Shown: piece after piece, positions 8,214-17,432 of the stretch
Layout: each line of letters begins with the position of its first letter
Numbering within the stretch: position 1 is the stretch's first letter
Assembly (NCBI RefSeq): GCF_018138715.1
Contig: NZ_JAGSHX010000006.1
Coordinates: 5,828,001 to 5,892,000 of the forward strand
Direction of reading: 5' to 3'
DNA from: Streptomyces asiaticus
GTDB taxonomy: Bacteria; Actinomycetota; Actinomycetes; Streptomycetales; Streptomycetaceae
DNA: 64,000 nt
Made by a program: the position numbers and the translations under genes
Notes under the pieces: model-generated
Told to the model about the DNA's origin: nothing
What the model saw: the letters and a program-made list of their open reading frames with translations, nothing else
Database searches by the model: none

Positions 8214-10109
8214 ATGCCCACGCGCCACGACATTCGTAACGTCGCCATCGTCGCCCACGTCGACCATGGCAAGACGACCCTCGTCGACGCCATGCTCAAG
8301 CAGGCGGGCGCGTTCGCCGCCCACCAGCAGGTGGACGACCGGGTCATGGACTCCAACGACCTGGAGCGCGAGAAGGGCATCACCATTCTCGCGAAGAACA
8401 CCGCCGTGAAGTACCACCCGGCGGACGGCGGCGACCCCGTCACCATCAACATCATCGACACCCCCGGCCACGCCGACTTCGGCGGTGAGGTCGAGCGCGG
8501 CCTGTCCATGGTCGACGCGGTGGTCCTGCTGGTGGACGCCTCCGAGGGGCCGCTGCCGCAGACCCGCTTCGTGCTGCGCAAGGCGCTCCAGGCCAAGCTG
8601 CCGGTGATCCTGTGCATCAACAAGACGGACCGCCCGGACTCCCGGATCGACGAGGTCGTCAACGAGGCGTACGACCTCTTCCTGGACCTGGACGCGACCG
8701 AGGAGCAGATCGAGTTCCCGATCGTCTACGCGTGCGCCCGTGACGGTGTGGCCTCGCTGACCAAGCCGGAGGACGGCACCGTCCCGGCCGACAGCGACAG
8801 CCTCCAGCCGTTCTTCTCCGCCCTGCTGGAGACCGTCCCGGCGCCGGAGTACGACGCGGCCGCGCCGCTCCAGGCCCATGTCACCAACCTGGACGCGGAC
8901 AACTTCCTCGGCCGTATCGCCCTGCTCCGGGTCGAGCAGGGCGAGCTGAAGAAGGGGCAGACGGTCGCGTGGATCAAGCGCGACGGCACCATCTCCAACG
9001 TCCGGATCACCGAGCTGCTGATGACCGAGGCGCTCACCCGCAAGCCCGCCGAGGTGGCAGGCCCCGGTGACATCTGCGCGGTCGCGGGTATCCCGGACAT
9101 CATGATCGGCGAGACCCTGGCCGACCCGGAGAACCCGATCGCGCTGCCGCTCATCACCGTCGACGAGCCCGCGATCTCGATGACCATCGGCACCAACACC
9201 TCCCCGCTGGTCGGCCGCGGCCCCGGCGGCAAGGGCGCCGACAAGTCCGCCGTGAAGGACCGCAAGGTCACCGCGCGGCTGGTCAAGGACCGGCTCGAGC
9301 GCGAGCTGATCGGTAACGTCTCGCTGCGCGTGCTGCCCACCGACCGCCCGGACGCCTGGGAGGTGCAGGGCCGCGGCGAGCTGGCGCTGGCGATCCTGGT
9401 GGAGACCATGCGCCGGGAGGGCTTCGAGCTCACCGTCGGCAAGCCGCAGGTGGTCACCCGGGAGGTGGACGGCAAGCTCCACGAGCCGATCGAGCGCATC
9501 ACCATCGATGTGCCCGAGGAGCACATGGGCGCGGTCACCCAGCTCATGGGCACCCGCAAGGGCCGGATGGACAACATGTCCAACCACGGCTCCGGCTGGG
9601 TCCGCATGGAGTTCATCGTCCCCTCCCGCGGTCTGATCGGCTTCCGTACCGAGTTCCTGACCGCGACCCGCGGCACCGGTATCGCCCACTCCATCCACGA
9701 GGGCCACGAGCCGTGGTTCGGCGAGCTGAAGACCCGTAACAACGGCTCGCTGGTGGCCGACCGCTCGGGCGCGGTCACCGCCTTCGCGATGACCAACCTC
9801 CAGGAGCGCGGGGTGCTGTTCGTCTCGCCGGGCACCGAGGTGTACGAGGGCATGATCGTCGGCGAGAACTCCCGCTCCGACGACATGGACGTCAACATCA
9901 CCAAGGAGAAGAAGCTCACCAACATGCGGTCCTCCACCGCGGATGTGACCGAGTCCCTGGTCCCGCCGCGGCTGCTCTCGCTCGAGCAGTCCCTGGAGTT
10001 CTGCCGCGACGACGAGTGCGTCGAGGTGACGCCGGAGACGGTGCGGATCCGCAAGGTGGTGCTGGACCAGAAGGAGCGCGCCCGCACCGCCGCCCGCGCC
10101 AAGCGCTGA
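8214..10109 (+). CDS. typA: Ribosome-associated translational GTPase TypA/BipA
   Basis: A 631-residue translational GTPase of the elongation-factor superfamily, implicated in ribosome assembly and stress or cold adaptation. The GTP-binding motifs are clear: AHVDHGKTT (G1), GITILAKNT (G2 region), DTPGHADFGGEVER (G3) and NKTDRPD (G4). EF-G-like domains and the TypA-specific C-terminal region follow (GLIGFRTEFLT; EGMIVGENSRSDDMDVN). Length matches the family. The ATG is preceded by GGGAGAAG. The gene stands alone; a perfect 15-bp hairpin lies ~50 bases after its stop. Confidence 0.97.
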   Translation: MPTRHDIRNVAIVAHVDHGKTTLVDAMLKQAGAFAAHQQVDDRVMDSNDLEREKGITILAKNTAVKYHPADGGDPVTINIIDTPGHADFGGEVERGLSMVDAVVLLVDASEGPLPQTRFVLRKALQAKLPVILCINKTDRPDSRIDEVVNEAYDLFLDLDATEEQIEFPIVYACARDGVASLTKPEDGTVPADSDSLQPFFSALLETVPAPEYDAAAPLQAHVTNLDADNFLGRIALLRVEQGELKKGQTVAWIKRDGTISNVRITELLMTEALTRKPAEVAGPGDICAVAGIPDIMIGETLADPENPIALPLITVDEPAISMTIGTNTSPLVGRGPGGKGADKSAVKDRKVTARLVKDRLERELIGNVSLRVLPTDRPDAWEVQGRGELALAILVETMRREGFELTVGKPQVVTREVDGKLHEPIERITIDVPEEHMGAVTQLMGTRKGRMDNMSNHGSGWVRMEFIVPSRGLIGFRTEFLTATRGTGIAHSIHEGHEPWFGELKTRNNGSLVADRSGAVTAFAMTNLQERGVLFVSPGTEVYEGMIVGENSRSDDMDVNITKEKKLTNMRSSTADVTESLVPPRLLSLEQSLEFCRDDECVEVTPETVRIRKVVLDQKERARTAARAKR

Positions 10110-10160
10110 CGCGCCCGCACGCCCGCGCGCCGAGGGCTGACGCCCCGGGCTCCGGTCGTA

Positions 10161-10195
10161 CGGTCCGCCACCCCTTCGGTAGGGGTGGCGGACCG
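10161..10195. terminator. Bidirectional hairpin between typA and the AfsR-like gene
   Basis: A perfect 15-bp stem (cggtccgccacccct / its complement) with the 5-base loop TCGGT lies between two convergent genes that end at 10109 and 10218. No T-run follows, as is usual in Streptomyces. Confidence 0.85.
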
Positions 10196-10217
10196 CCTGC
10201 GCCCTCACCACCAGGGA

Positions 10218-13025
10218 TCAAACGGTTTCCGCGTCAAGCGCGTTGAGTTGGAGCCGGACCCGTTGGGCCTCCTCGGAGCGGCCTTGCGCGCGGTACTTCT
10301 CCACGGCCTGCTGCCAGGCGTGGCGGGCTTCGATGTCCCGCCCCAGCGCGTGGTGGGTGTCGCCCAACCGGACCAGGGTGTCGGCTTCCTGATGGGCATT
10401 GCCTGTCTCGCGCCGGATGGTGAGGGCCTTGCGGTAGTGGTCGAGGGCTTGGTCATGGTTTCCGCTGTGGTGGGCGATATAGCCCAAGCTGTCCAGGGTG
10501 GCCGCCTCGCCGTGCCGGTCACCATGTCGGCGAAACAGCGTAAGCGCCTCCTCGCAGTGGCCGTGAGCTTGTGCGTACTGACTGAGCTGGGCGTGATACC
10601 AAGCCACCGCATTGAGCGCGTTGGCTTCCCAAACGGGATCCCTGAGGCTTCGCTGGAGGTCCAAGGCGCGTTCAGCGTGATCCAATGCCCTTTGATGGTC
10701 GCCCAGCTCCGACCAGACCCATCCGAGAGAATCGTGGGTGTGCGCCTGGCCGACGGCATCATCAGCCATCTCGAACAGGCTCAGTGCCCGCAGCAGATAG
10801 TGCCGGGCTTCACCGCTCTGACCCGCGAAGGCATGGGCATGGCCGAGGCGCCAGTGGGACAAGGACCGCGCGAGGGGCTGCCCCAGTTTCTCGGCGGCGT
10901 CGAACCCGTCCCGCCAGACGGACAGATGGTCGTCCAGGAGCCCGCGAAGGTAGTGGAAGGTGTCCATGGCCCACGCCAACTGCCAGGCCGGAGTGTTCCA
11001 CCCCTTCTCCATCGTCAGTCGCTGGGCGGCGAGGAGGCATGGGTGTTCGGCGTCGAACCAGGCCAGTGCCGCCGTCGAGTCCTCCAACGGCTGCGGCCCG
11101 CAGTCGGCCGGCGGGCCGAGCTCGATCAGGTGGCGGTGTGGCCTCAGCAGATGGTCGGCGGTGCCCGCGGTGTGAAGGTAGAAGTCGATCAGGCGGCGCA
11201 GAGCGGTGTCCAGCGCTTCGGGGGAGAAATCCAGCTCCCCGCGTTCCATGGCATAGAGGCGGACCAGGTCGTGCATGTGGTAGCGGTCGGGAGGACCCTG
11301 TCGCACCAGATGCGCGGCTTCGATACTGCGCAGCAGAGCACGAGTACGGGGCACGGGTTGACCGATGAGGGCGGCGGCCGCCCGCAGACTGATATCCGGC
11401 CCGGGCGCCAATCCCAGCAAAGCGAAGACTTGGGCCGTCTCGGGGGCCAGCGCGCGGTATGAGGCGGCGAAGACCCCCCGGAGGTCGCCACTCACGTCGC
11501 CGGTGTCGAACACGTCCAGTTGGGCGGCGTCTTCACTGAGTTCGTCGGCGAGGACCGCGAGGGAGAAGTCGGGATGCGTGGCGGCGCGGGCGGCCAGGAT
11601 GCCCAGCGCCAGTGGTAATCCCGCGCATCGCCGCACAAGAGCGGACACGGACTCGGGCTCGGCGGCGACCCGCTCCGCCCCGAGGCGGTGGTGGAGCAGC
11701 TCGCGGGCCTCGGCGTCCGAGAGAACGTCCAGGGCCAGCGGACGGGCGCCGTAAACGGTGGCCAGGCCGGTCAGCTGGTTGCGGCTGGTGATCAGGACAG
11801 CGCAGCTGGGGCTGCCGGGCAGAAGCGGGACGATCTGCGCGGCGTCGCGGGCATCATCCAGCAGGATGAGGAGGCGTTTGCCGGCGACCAGGGACCGGTA
11901 CAGCCCGGCCTGGGAGTCAGGGTCGGAGGGAATGGCCTGCGGAGCGGTGCCGAGCGTCTCCAGGAAGCCACGCAGGGCCGTCGTCGGAGACAAGGGCTCA
12001 ACGGCGGGGTCGAAGCCGCGGAGATTGACATACAGCTGCCCATCGGGAAACTCCTCGAGATGGCGGTGCGCCCAGTGCAACGCCAGCCAGGTCTTGCCGA
12101 TGCCGCCGGTGCCTCCCAGGGTCGAGATCACCACCATCCGGTCGGCGTCGGCCCGCGAGGCCAGAATATGATCCAGCTCGTCCAGTTCACGGCTCCGGCC
12201 GGTGAACGGCGAAGGGGGCAGGGGAAGTTGCTGCGGTACCGGTAGCGCCGACATCGCCTGCGGAACGGAGGCCGAGTCGCTCAGCGCCGGATCGGCGACC
12301 AGCATCCGCTGGTGCAATCCGTGCAGTTCGGGACCGGGGTCGATGCCGAGCTGCTCGGCCAACCGCTTACGGGTGCTGTCGAAGCACTCCAGGGCCTCAC
12401 CCTGGCGGCCGCATCGGTAAAGAACCTCCATCAGCTGGCCAACGAGACGCTCGTCCAGCGGATGAGCCGCTACCCACTCCCGCAGATCGGCCAAGAGAGC
12501 CTCGGAACGTCCGAGACGTATTTCGATGTCGTGGTACCGCAGCGACGCCGCGATGCGCTCCTCATCCAGCCGTGCGCGGGTGGCCTCAACCCAAGCGCCG
12601 GTCAACCCGGAGAGTGCGTTGTCCGTCCACAGCCCAAGCGACTCGCGCAGAAGGGCGGCCGCCCGCTCGTCGTCGGCGGCCGCGCGTGCATCCCTCTCCA
12701 TGCGGCGGAAAAGGTGGAGATCAATCTGTTCCGGGGCGACCTCGAGCACATACCCCCCTCCCTGACGGGTCAGGTCGACGCCGCCGGTCTTGGAGCCCGG
12801 GGACTGTAGCGCGGCACGAATGCGGGTGATGTAGCTGTACAGCGTGGAGCGCACGGTACGCGGTGGTGCCTCGCCCCAGACGCGATCGATCAACTGATCG
12901 ATGCCGACCACCCTCTGAGCTTCGACCAGAAGCACCGCCAGTACCGTACGTTGCCTCGCAGGACCGATGTCGATGCGACGACCTTCGACGGACGCTCCCA
13001 CGGGGCCGAGTAAATGAAAGCGCAT
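10218..13025 (-). CDS. AfsR/DnrI/RedD-type (SARP) transcriptional regulator with NB-ARC and TPR domains
   Basis: A 935-residue regulator. Residues ~1-95 are an OmpR-like winged helix (MRFHLLGPVGASVEG; TVRSTLYSYITRIRAAL), ~100-245 a bacterial transcriptional activation domain (LDLHLF-like segment through LGIDPGPELHGLHQ). A STAND/NB-ARC ATPase follows with Walker A GGTGGIGKT and LLILLDDA, and the last ~250 residues are TPR repeats (ALDHAERALDLQRSL; ALDHYRKALTIRRETG). This is the full AfsR layout. The ATG at 13025 is chosen because GGGGTGG sits just before it. It is the promoter-distal gene of the lanthipeptide cluster, 143 bases after the exporter, and is the natural candidate activator of it. 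TPR-repeat SARPs are known to activate antibiotic clusters; the ligand is unknown. Confidence 0.9.
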   Translation of the reverse strand: MRFHLLGPVGASVEGRRIDIGPARQRTVLAVLLVEAQRVVGIDQLIDRVWGEAPPRTVRSTLYSYITRIRAALQSPGSKTGGVDLTRQGGGYVLEVAPEQIDLHLFRRMERDARAAADDERAAALLRESLGLWTDNALSGLTGAWVEATRARLDEERIAASLRYHDIEIRLGRSEALLADLREWVAAHPLDERLVGQLMEVLYRCGRQGEALECFDSTRKRLAEQLGIDPGPELHGLHQRMLVADPALSDSASVPQAMSALPVPQQLPLPPSPFTGRSRELDELDHILASRADADRMVVISTLGGTGGIGKTWLALHWAHRHLEEFPDGQLYVNLRGFDPAVEPLSPTTALRGFLETLGTAPQAIPSDPDSQAGLYRSLVAGKRLLILLDDARDAAQIVPLLPGSPSCAVLITSRNQLTGLATVYGARPLALDVLSDAEARELLHHRLGAERVAAEPESVSALVRRCAGLPLALGILAARAATHPDFSLAVLADELSEDAAQLDVFDTGDVSGDLRGVFAASYRALAPETAQVFALLGLAPGPDISLRAAAALIGQPVPRTRALLRSIEAAHLVRQGPPDRYHMHDLVRLYAMERGELDFSPEALDTALRRLIDFYLHTAGTADHLLRPHRHLIELGPPADCGPQPLEDSTAALAWFDAEHPCLLAAQRLTMEKGWNTPAWQLAWAMDTFHYLRGLLDDHLSVWRDGFDAAEKLGQPLARSLSHWRLGHAHAFAGQSGEARHYLLRALSLFEMADDAVGQAHTHDSLGWVWSELGDHQRALDHAERALDLQRSLRDPVWEANALNAVAWYHAQLSQYAQAHGHCEEALTLFRRHGDRHGEAATLDSLGYIAHHSGNHDQALDHYRKALTIRRETGNAHQEADTLVRLGDTHHALGRDIEARHAWQQAVEKYRAQGRSEEAQRVRLQLNALDAETV

Positions 13026-13148
13026 AGGCCACCCCACTCAGCGCAACTCACAGAGGCAGCGGGCACGCCATGCCTCACCACCCAACACTGTAGCCATCTG
13101 GGTGGGATAGTCGTCGCTACGCGGTGCCAGAGGGAAGGATCGTCCGCA

Positions 13149-13161
13149 CCGATACGATCGG
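13149..13161. promoter_or_regulatory. Small inverted repeat CCGAT-ACG-ATCGG ahead of the regulator gene
   Basis: A perfect 5-3-5 inverted repeat lies in the 143-base gap between the exporter stop (13169) and the regulator start (13025). It may mark an internal promoter/operator for the regulator; short enough to be chance. Confidence 0.25.
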
Positions 13162-13168
13162 GACCCGC

Positions 13169-15106
13169 CTATAGAGGCAGATCGGCCTGCCCGAACTCCG
13201 CGGCCTGCATCATGTACAGATCACGGAACGTCCCGGGGCGCCCTAACAGCTCTTCGGGTGCCCCGATGTCGACGACACGGCCCTTCGCGAGCACGACGAC
13301 CTGTTCCGCGTGGCGCGCTGATGCCAGTCGGTGAGTGATGAGGAGGACCGACTTCCCCGAGTCTGCCAGGGCGCGAAGTTTCTCGAAAGCCTGAATTTCT
13401 GACTTGGGGTCGAGGGAAGAGGTCGGTTCGTCACAGATGACGAGGTCCGCATCACGGAAATGCGCGCGCGCCAGGGCGATACGCTGCCATTGTCCTCCTG
13501 ACAGTTCCTGGCCACCGCGAAAAGTGCGATCCAGAACGGTATCCCAACCGTGCGCGAGGCTGTTGAAAAGGCACTCAAGATCAGCATACGATACGGCGTC
13601 TTTGAGAGCGTTGACGTCATCCGACTTCCTGGTGTCGGAAATTGTGATGTTACTGCGCGCGGTAAAAGGGTAGTGTTTGAAGTCCTGGGTGAGCAGTGCT
13701 ATATGCTGGAACATTTCATGACGGTTGGCGCGGGCAATATCAATGCCGTTCCAGTACACGCTCCCGGCTTGTGCGACATAAAGTCCGGCCATGATCTTGG
13801 CCAAGGTCGACTTCCCGCTTCCGTTCTCCCCCACCAGGGCGACCACCTCGCCCGGACGGACGGACAGACTCACGTCGCGGACAGCGGGCACCTTAGTGCC
13901 GGGGTACCAATAGCTGACTCTTCTTACCTCCATCGCCCGGAACGGTCCGGTAATCGATTTTCCTTCAGTCGTCATCGCGCGCAACTCGGCCTCATTGCAA
14001 GCCCTCCTCCAGTCGTTGAAGAAAAGCGCTTGTTCATACAGCTGATTGATGCTCATGACGAGTCGCTGCAGCCCTGACGTCCCTATCCTCATGGCCAATA
14101 GGGCAGTCGCCGCCCCGGCCATCGCCATGTGTTGCGTGGCGAGCAGTGCGGCGAGAATCGCATAGGCGGCCACAGTGGATACTCCTGAAACCGCAGACGC
14201 TACTAGTTCGGTAAGGGTTGCATTTCTGGAGATTCGACTCTGCTCAGCTTCGCCACCCGCAGCCATTGATTCGTAATGCGCCAGCAAATAAGCCCCGGCG
14301 CCATGCACACGAAGTTCCGCAGCACCGTGCTGCTCCGTCAGCAGCCGGCCGAGTGCCTGCTGCTGCCTGATATGTTCGACCCGTGACTGCATGAACTGAT
14401 AAGAGCGTCGGGCGTTGCGAACGGCCCCCCACCCTTTGGGAATTACCACGAAGAGCAGCAGAGGCAGCAGAACGGGATGAAGAATGGCGAGGACTCCACC
14501 CATGGCAAGCAGCGAGACTGCGCCGCCGATGATGGCTGCACTATGACCAATCATACGGCCGGCCGAGATTGTCCCAGGTTGCGCGGAGTCGACCAGGGTC
14601 CGAAAATCCGGGTCTTCGAGTGACGTTAACTCGACACGCACCACGCGGCGCAACAGATCAGTGGCGGCGAGTTTTTCAACCTTCGGCCCGAGCCGGTTCG
14701 TTGCCCCCGTGCTGATGGCGCGGAGAAACGCGCTGACCGTACTCGCACTCCCGATGTACAAGAGAGACGGTGCTGAACTTCTTGCGTGCTCCCAGGTAGT
14801 ACTCCCCATGAAGAGGGAGGCCAGAATCGTGTTGATCGACAGCAAGACATACGTGGCAGCGGCCCCTTGACCCACCTCTGCCACAAAGAAGACCATCAGC
14901 GTCTTACGGTCCGCGCGCCAGCCCAACTGTACGGTCCGTCGCAGTAGCGCAGGGAGCTGTCGAAGCATCATAAAGAAACGAGCACCCTGAGCTGCGCCCT
15001 CATGCCGCGTCATTCCATGCGATGTGCGAAGACGTCCGCCGAACAGCTCCTTCTCTGATCGGGCGCCGACCTCCTCCGCCTCGGCGCCATCAAGGATTCT
15101 GTGCAT
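13169..15106 (-). CDS. ABC transporter, fused permease/ATPase (probable lanthipeptide exporter)
   Basis: About 645 residues from the ATG at 15106. The N-terminal half is a membrane domain with several hydrophobic helices (for example VSLLAMGGVLAILHPVLLPL and VSTVAAYAILAALLA). The C-terminal half is an ABC ATPase with Walker A (GENGSGKST), Q-loop region (LLTQDF), signature (LSGGQWQR), Walker B (LVICDEPTSSLD) and the switch His (LITHRL). No C39 peptidase domain is present, so it should export but not cleave the leader. Start choice is uncertain: the open frame extends to 15214, the ATG at 15106 overlaps the JmjC gene by 17 bases, and an ATG at 15013 is also possible; none has a strong ribosome-binding site. 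Context makes it the LanT-like exporter, though self-protection is possible. Confidence 0.88.
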   Translation of the reverse strand: MHRILDGAEAEEVGARSEKELFGGRLRTSHGMTRHEGAAQGARFFMMLRQLPALLRRTVQLGWRADRKTLMVFFVAEVGQGAAATYVLLSINTILASLFMGSTTWEHARSSAPSLLYIGSASTVSAFLRAISTGATNRLGPKVEKLAATDLLRRVVRVELTSLEDPDFRTLVDSAQPGTISAGRMIGHSAAIIGGAVSLLAMGGVLAILHPVLLPLLLFVVIPKGWGAVRNARRSYQFMQSRVEHIRQQQALGRLLTEQHGAAELRVHGAGAYLLAHYESMAAGGEAEQSRISRNATLTELVASAVSGVSTVAAYAILAALLATQHMAMAGAATALLAMRIGTSGLQRLVMSINQLYEQALFFNDWRRACNEAELRAMTTEGKSITGPFRAMEVRRVSYWYPGTKVPAVRDVSLSVRPGEVVALVGENGSGKSTLAKIMAGLYVAQAGSVYWNGIDIARANRHEMFQHIALLTQDFKHYPFTARSNITISDTRKSDDVNALKDAVSYADLECLFNSLAHGWDTVLDRTFRGGQELSGGQWQRIALARAHFRDADLVICDEPTSSLDPKSEIQAFEKLRALADSGKSVLLITHRLASARHAEQVVVLAKGRVVDIGAPEELLGRPGTFRDLYMMQAAEFGQADLPL

Positions 15107-16031
15107 GAACAGATCGCCGTTCTGCGCCACCGAAGATACGAGAGGAGGAGCTCCCCTCCATGCTCCGACCGATCCTGATGAGTCGGTCGACTTCCGACTC
15201 GGCCTCCATATCACCGATCAGCTTCTGCAGTGATTCGAACTTCTCCTGCAGCTGAAGTTCCACGCGCCGGCGATCATTTGACGGGAGGTATGGGTAATCG
15301 TCAAACGAAGGATCGTCGAGAAGTTTATGGAGGGTGAGCATCAGCAGATCTCGCCATAGTCGTGGTCGAACCGTTATGGAGAGATGCAGCGATACATCAC
15401 TTTCTGTGCAGACAAGGTGGGGTGTTCGATAAGGAAGGTAGAAGATGTCGCCCGCTGTGAGAGTGACGTCGAAGTCAGGTGGGCCCAGTTTTTCTGTGTC
15501 GCACAGTCCGGTACCCTCGTAGCGATCATTCCAGACCTGCCAATGCTTCTGTCCGGCGAGTTGAACGACGAAGACGTCGACTGCATCCCGGTGGGCCTCG
15601 TAACCTCGGGAATGCGGCGGGGTCACGAAGGCAACCGCATCGCTTCGCGAGGCAAATGTGCGGCTGAACACCCGACAAAAGTCTCGCACCTGTGGAAATA
15701 TCTGATTCAAAGACATCCACGTAACGCTGGCGCCGGACTTGAACAGCTCATGCACTTTTTCCGGAACTACCGCATCCGGTATCAGAGTCCCTTGCACCAC
15801 GGTGGCTCGTGTAAACCATTTCGCATCCACCGGCTTTCCGTCTTTGGTAATACCGATATACGGTGGCCGAACCGCCTCCAAATTGACAAGATCGTCCAGA
15901 TCCGTCAGCGAAAGGATCTCTTGGGGGTCGCCCGGCACGGCACCGCGCTTGAGCAGCGGGCGCTTGTCGAAGTACTCCTCGGCGAAAAAGTCCGCGTCAC
16001 CGAGCAGATCCTCGAAACTATATCTTTGCAC
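15090..16031 (-). CDS. JmjC/cupin-type Fe(II)/2-oxoglutarate oxygenase in the lanthipeptide cluster
   Basis: A 313-residue protein of the ribosomal-oxygenase (ROX/Cupin_4) type. The Fe(II) triad is visible: H147 and D149 in EAHRDAVDVFVVQLAGQKHW, and H205 in LPYRTPHLV; the N-terminal EYFDKRPLL segment is also typical. Known relatives hydroxylate Arg or His of ribosomal proteins, and unrelated 2-oxoglutarate oxygenases hydroxylate Asp in some RiPPs (for example CinX on cinnamycin). In this cluster the likely substrate is the precursor peptide, where D52 and D65 are candidates; this is inference. It starts at GTG 16031 behind AAAGGGAC, 30 bases after lanC, and its end overlaps the exporter gene. 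Confidence 0.85.
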   Translation of the reverse strand: MQRYSFEDLLGDADFFAEEYFDKRPLLKRGAVPGDPQEILSLTDLDDLVNLEAVRPPYIGITKDGKPVDAKWFTRATVVQGTLIPDAVVPEKVHELFKSGASVTWMSLNQIFPQVRDFCRVFSRTFASRSDAVAFVTPPHSRGYEAHRDAVDVFVVQLAGQKHWQVWNDRYEGTGLCDTEKLGPPDFDVTLTAGDIFYLPYRTPHLVCTESDVSLHLSITVRPRLWRDLLMLTLHKLLDDPSFDDYPYLPSNDRRRVELQLQEKFESLQKLIGDMEAESEVDRLIRIGRSMEGSSSSRIFGGAERRSVHAQNP

Positions 16032-16061
16032 GAGGTACGTCCCTTTCTGCAGACAGCGAAG

Positions 16062-17390
16062 CTATGCGATGAGCATGCACATTTCCCAGTCAGGATGACT
16101 TGAGTCGGTGGCGTAGGATTCCAGGGCAAGCGAGATTCCGGTCGCTCCTTCGAGGAATCCGGGTACATCGGCTCCCTGCGGCACATTGAGCATTGCGGCG
16201 CGAAATCCGAACGGTGCCTCTTCATCCAGCTCGGACAAGATTCTCTCTGCTATCCGATGACTGAAGTCAGTCAATCTGTCATCCGAGATCACATGATTGC
16301 ACGCCCTCACCATATGCAGGAGGCCGGCCCATCCATGACAGAGTGATGCGTCTTGAATTCCCATCTCGCCCAGTGGGATAGAAAGCAGCGAAAGCAATGA
16401 CTGCGCGGCGATTTCATGCCAGTTCGAGTTCTGGAGAGCCAACGCGGCCAATTGAATTGCCCGCGTTACGCCCGGCGTACCATAACACCACGAGGGGCGC
16501 GGCCGGTAGCGGTCGCTGGAAGTCTGGTTGCTCCAGTCGGTAAGTGTCATGAGCCGCGGCCAATAGATCCCGTGGGCATCCTCGCTTATAGAATCCAGGA
16601 GCACACCCACTATTTCCTCGATAGCTTCTCGCTGTCCCTCGACGATTACGCCGGAACTGTACGCAGTGGCGAGAAGAACGAGTGGGCCACAGATCCCATG
16701 GGCAAGGCCCAGATTGAGGTGGCCGTCGCTGAAATCGCCCTGCGGAGACTCACCTCGTGGCCCCTCCAATGCCCACCACCCGGGAACCCGGTGACCACGG
16801 AACGGAACTCTCTGACTCAGTTCAACGAATCTTGAGAGGATGAGGCGCAGCTCCGTCTCTCCCGCTGCACCTCGGGCGAGAAGATATCTACCGATACCGC
16901 TGAGCCCTCGGGTGACATCAAAATCTGCGAGTGCGGACAAACGGGCCTTCGCCGAACATTCGACCATCCATCGCGCCTGTTTCTTCACCCGTTGGTCAAG
17001 GTGCGCCATGGCGTTTATGTATCCGGCGCTCCTGGCACGGTGGGCCATCAATGTCGCGAAGGCCAGTGATCCGACGCCCAGGTACATGCCCCGCTGTTGA
17101 GGGATGTGTGGGTCAGCATCGCTCACCGACAGGGCGTACGCCCCGGCGGACAGATATTCATGAGCGCGGAGGACATCATCATTCTGTCCGGAACGCGCCC
17201 CGCTGAACGCAAGCGAGACACCCGCATACCCGCTGGTGAGCGATAAGTCATCCCAGAGGAGTTCGTCACGGCCGTGCATCGATGCTGCCGCCGGTACATG
17301 CGTATGATGGACAGTGAAGTCCTGATCGGCTAGTGCCCTCTTAATGAGTCGGACGGCGTCCTGTGCTTGTTCTTTGTAGCTCCTCGTCAT
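16062..17390 (-). CDS. lanC: LanC-type lanthionine cyclase
   Basis: A zinc enzyme that adds Cys thiols to dehydroalanine/dehydrobutyrine to close lanthionine rings. The ~442-residue protein has the LanC hallmarks: LNLGLAHGICGPL, the first zinc Cys in WCYGTPG (about residue 301), and the second Cys plus His in LCHGWAG (about residue 350); the family's double alpha-barrel repeats are suggested by the Gly-rich turns. I chose the ATG at 17390 with a weak GGAT upstream; the frame also allows a TTG start at 17405, with no better ribosome-binding site. It begins 42 bases after lanB. The DNA is noticeably less GC-rich than that of the flanking genes. Confidence 0.93.
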   Translation of the reverse strand: MTRSYKEQAQDAVRLIKRALADQDFTVHHTHVPAAASMHGRDELLWDDLSLTSGYAGVSLAFSGARSGQNDDVLRAHEYLSAGAYALSVSDADPHIPQQRGMYLGVGSLAFATLMAHRARSAGYINAMAHLDQRVKKQARWMVECSAKARLSALADFDVTRGLSGIGRYLLARGAAGETELRLILSRFVELSQRVPFRGHRVPGWWALEGPRGESPQGDFSDGHLNLGLAHGICGPLVLLATAYSSGVIVEGQREAIEEIVGVLLDSISEDAHGIYWPRLMTLTDWSNQTSSDRYRPRPSWCYGTPGVTRAIQLAALALQNSNWHEIAAQSLLSLLSIPLGEMGIQDASLCHGWAGLLHMVRACNHVISDDRLTDFSHRIAERILSELDEEAPFGFRAAMLNVPQGADVPGFLEGATGISLALESYATDSSHPDWEMCMLIA

Positions 17391-17432
17391 AAGCGAGTGA
17401 TCCAATTCATGAGTGGGAAAACCGAAAGCAGA

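Noticed and set aside
5564..8662. Very long open frame (1032 codons) on the minus strand
   Set aside because: It is antisense to the lipoprotein and typA genes and arises from their GC3 bias; no ribosome-binding site and no domain.
8145..10211. 688-codon open frame antisense to typA
   Set aside because: typA is unmistakable on the plus strand; the reverse frame has no recognisable sequence.
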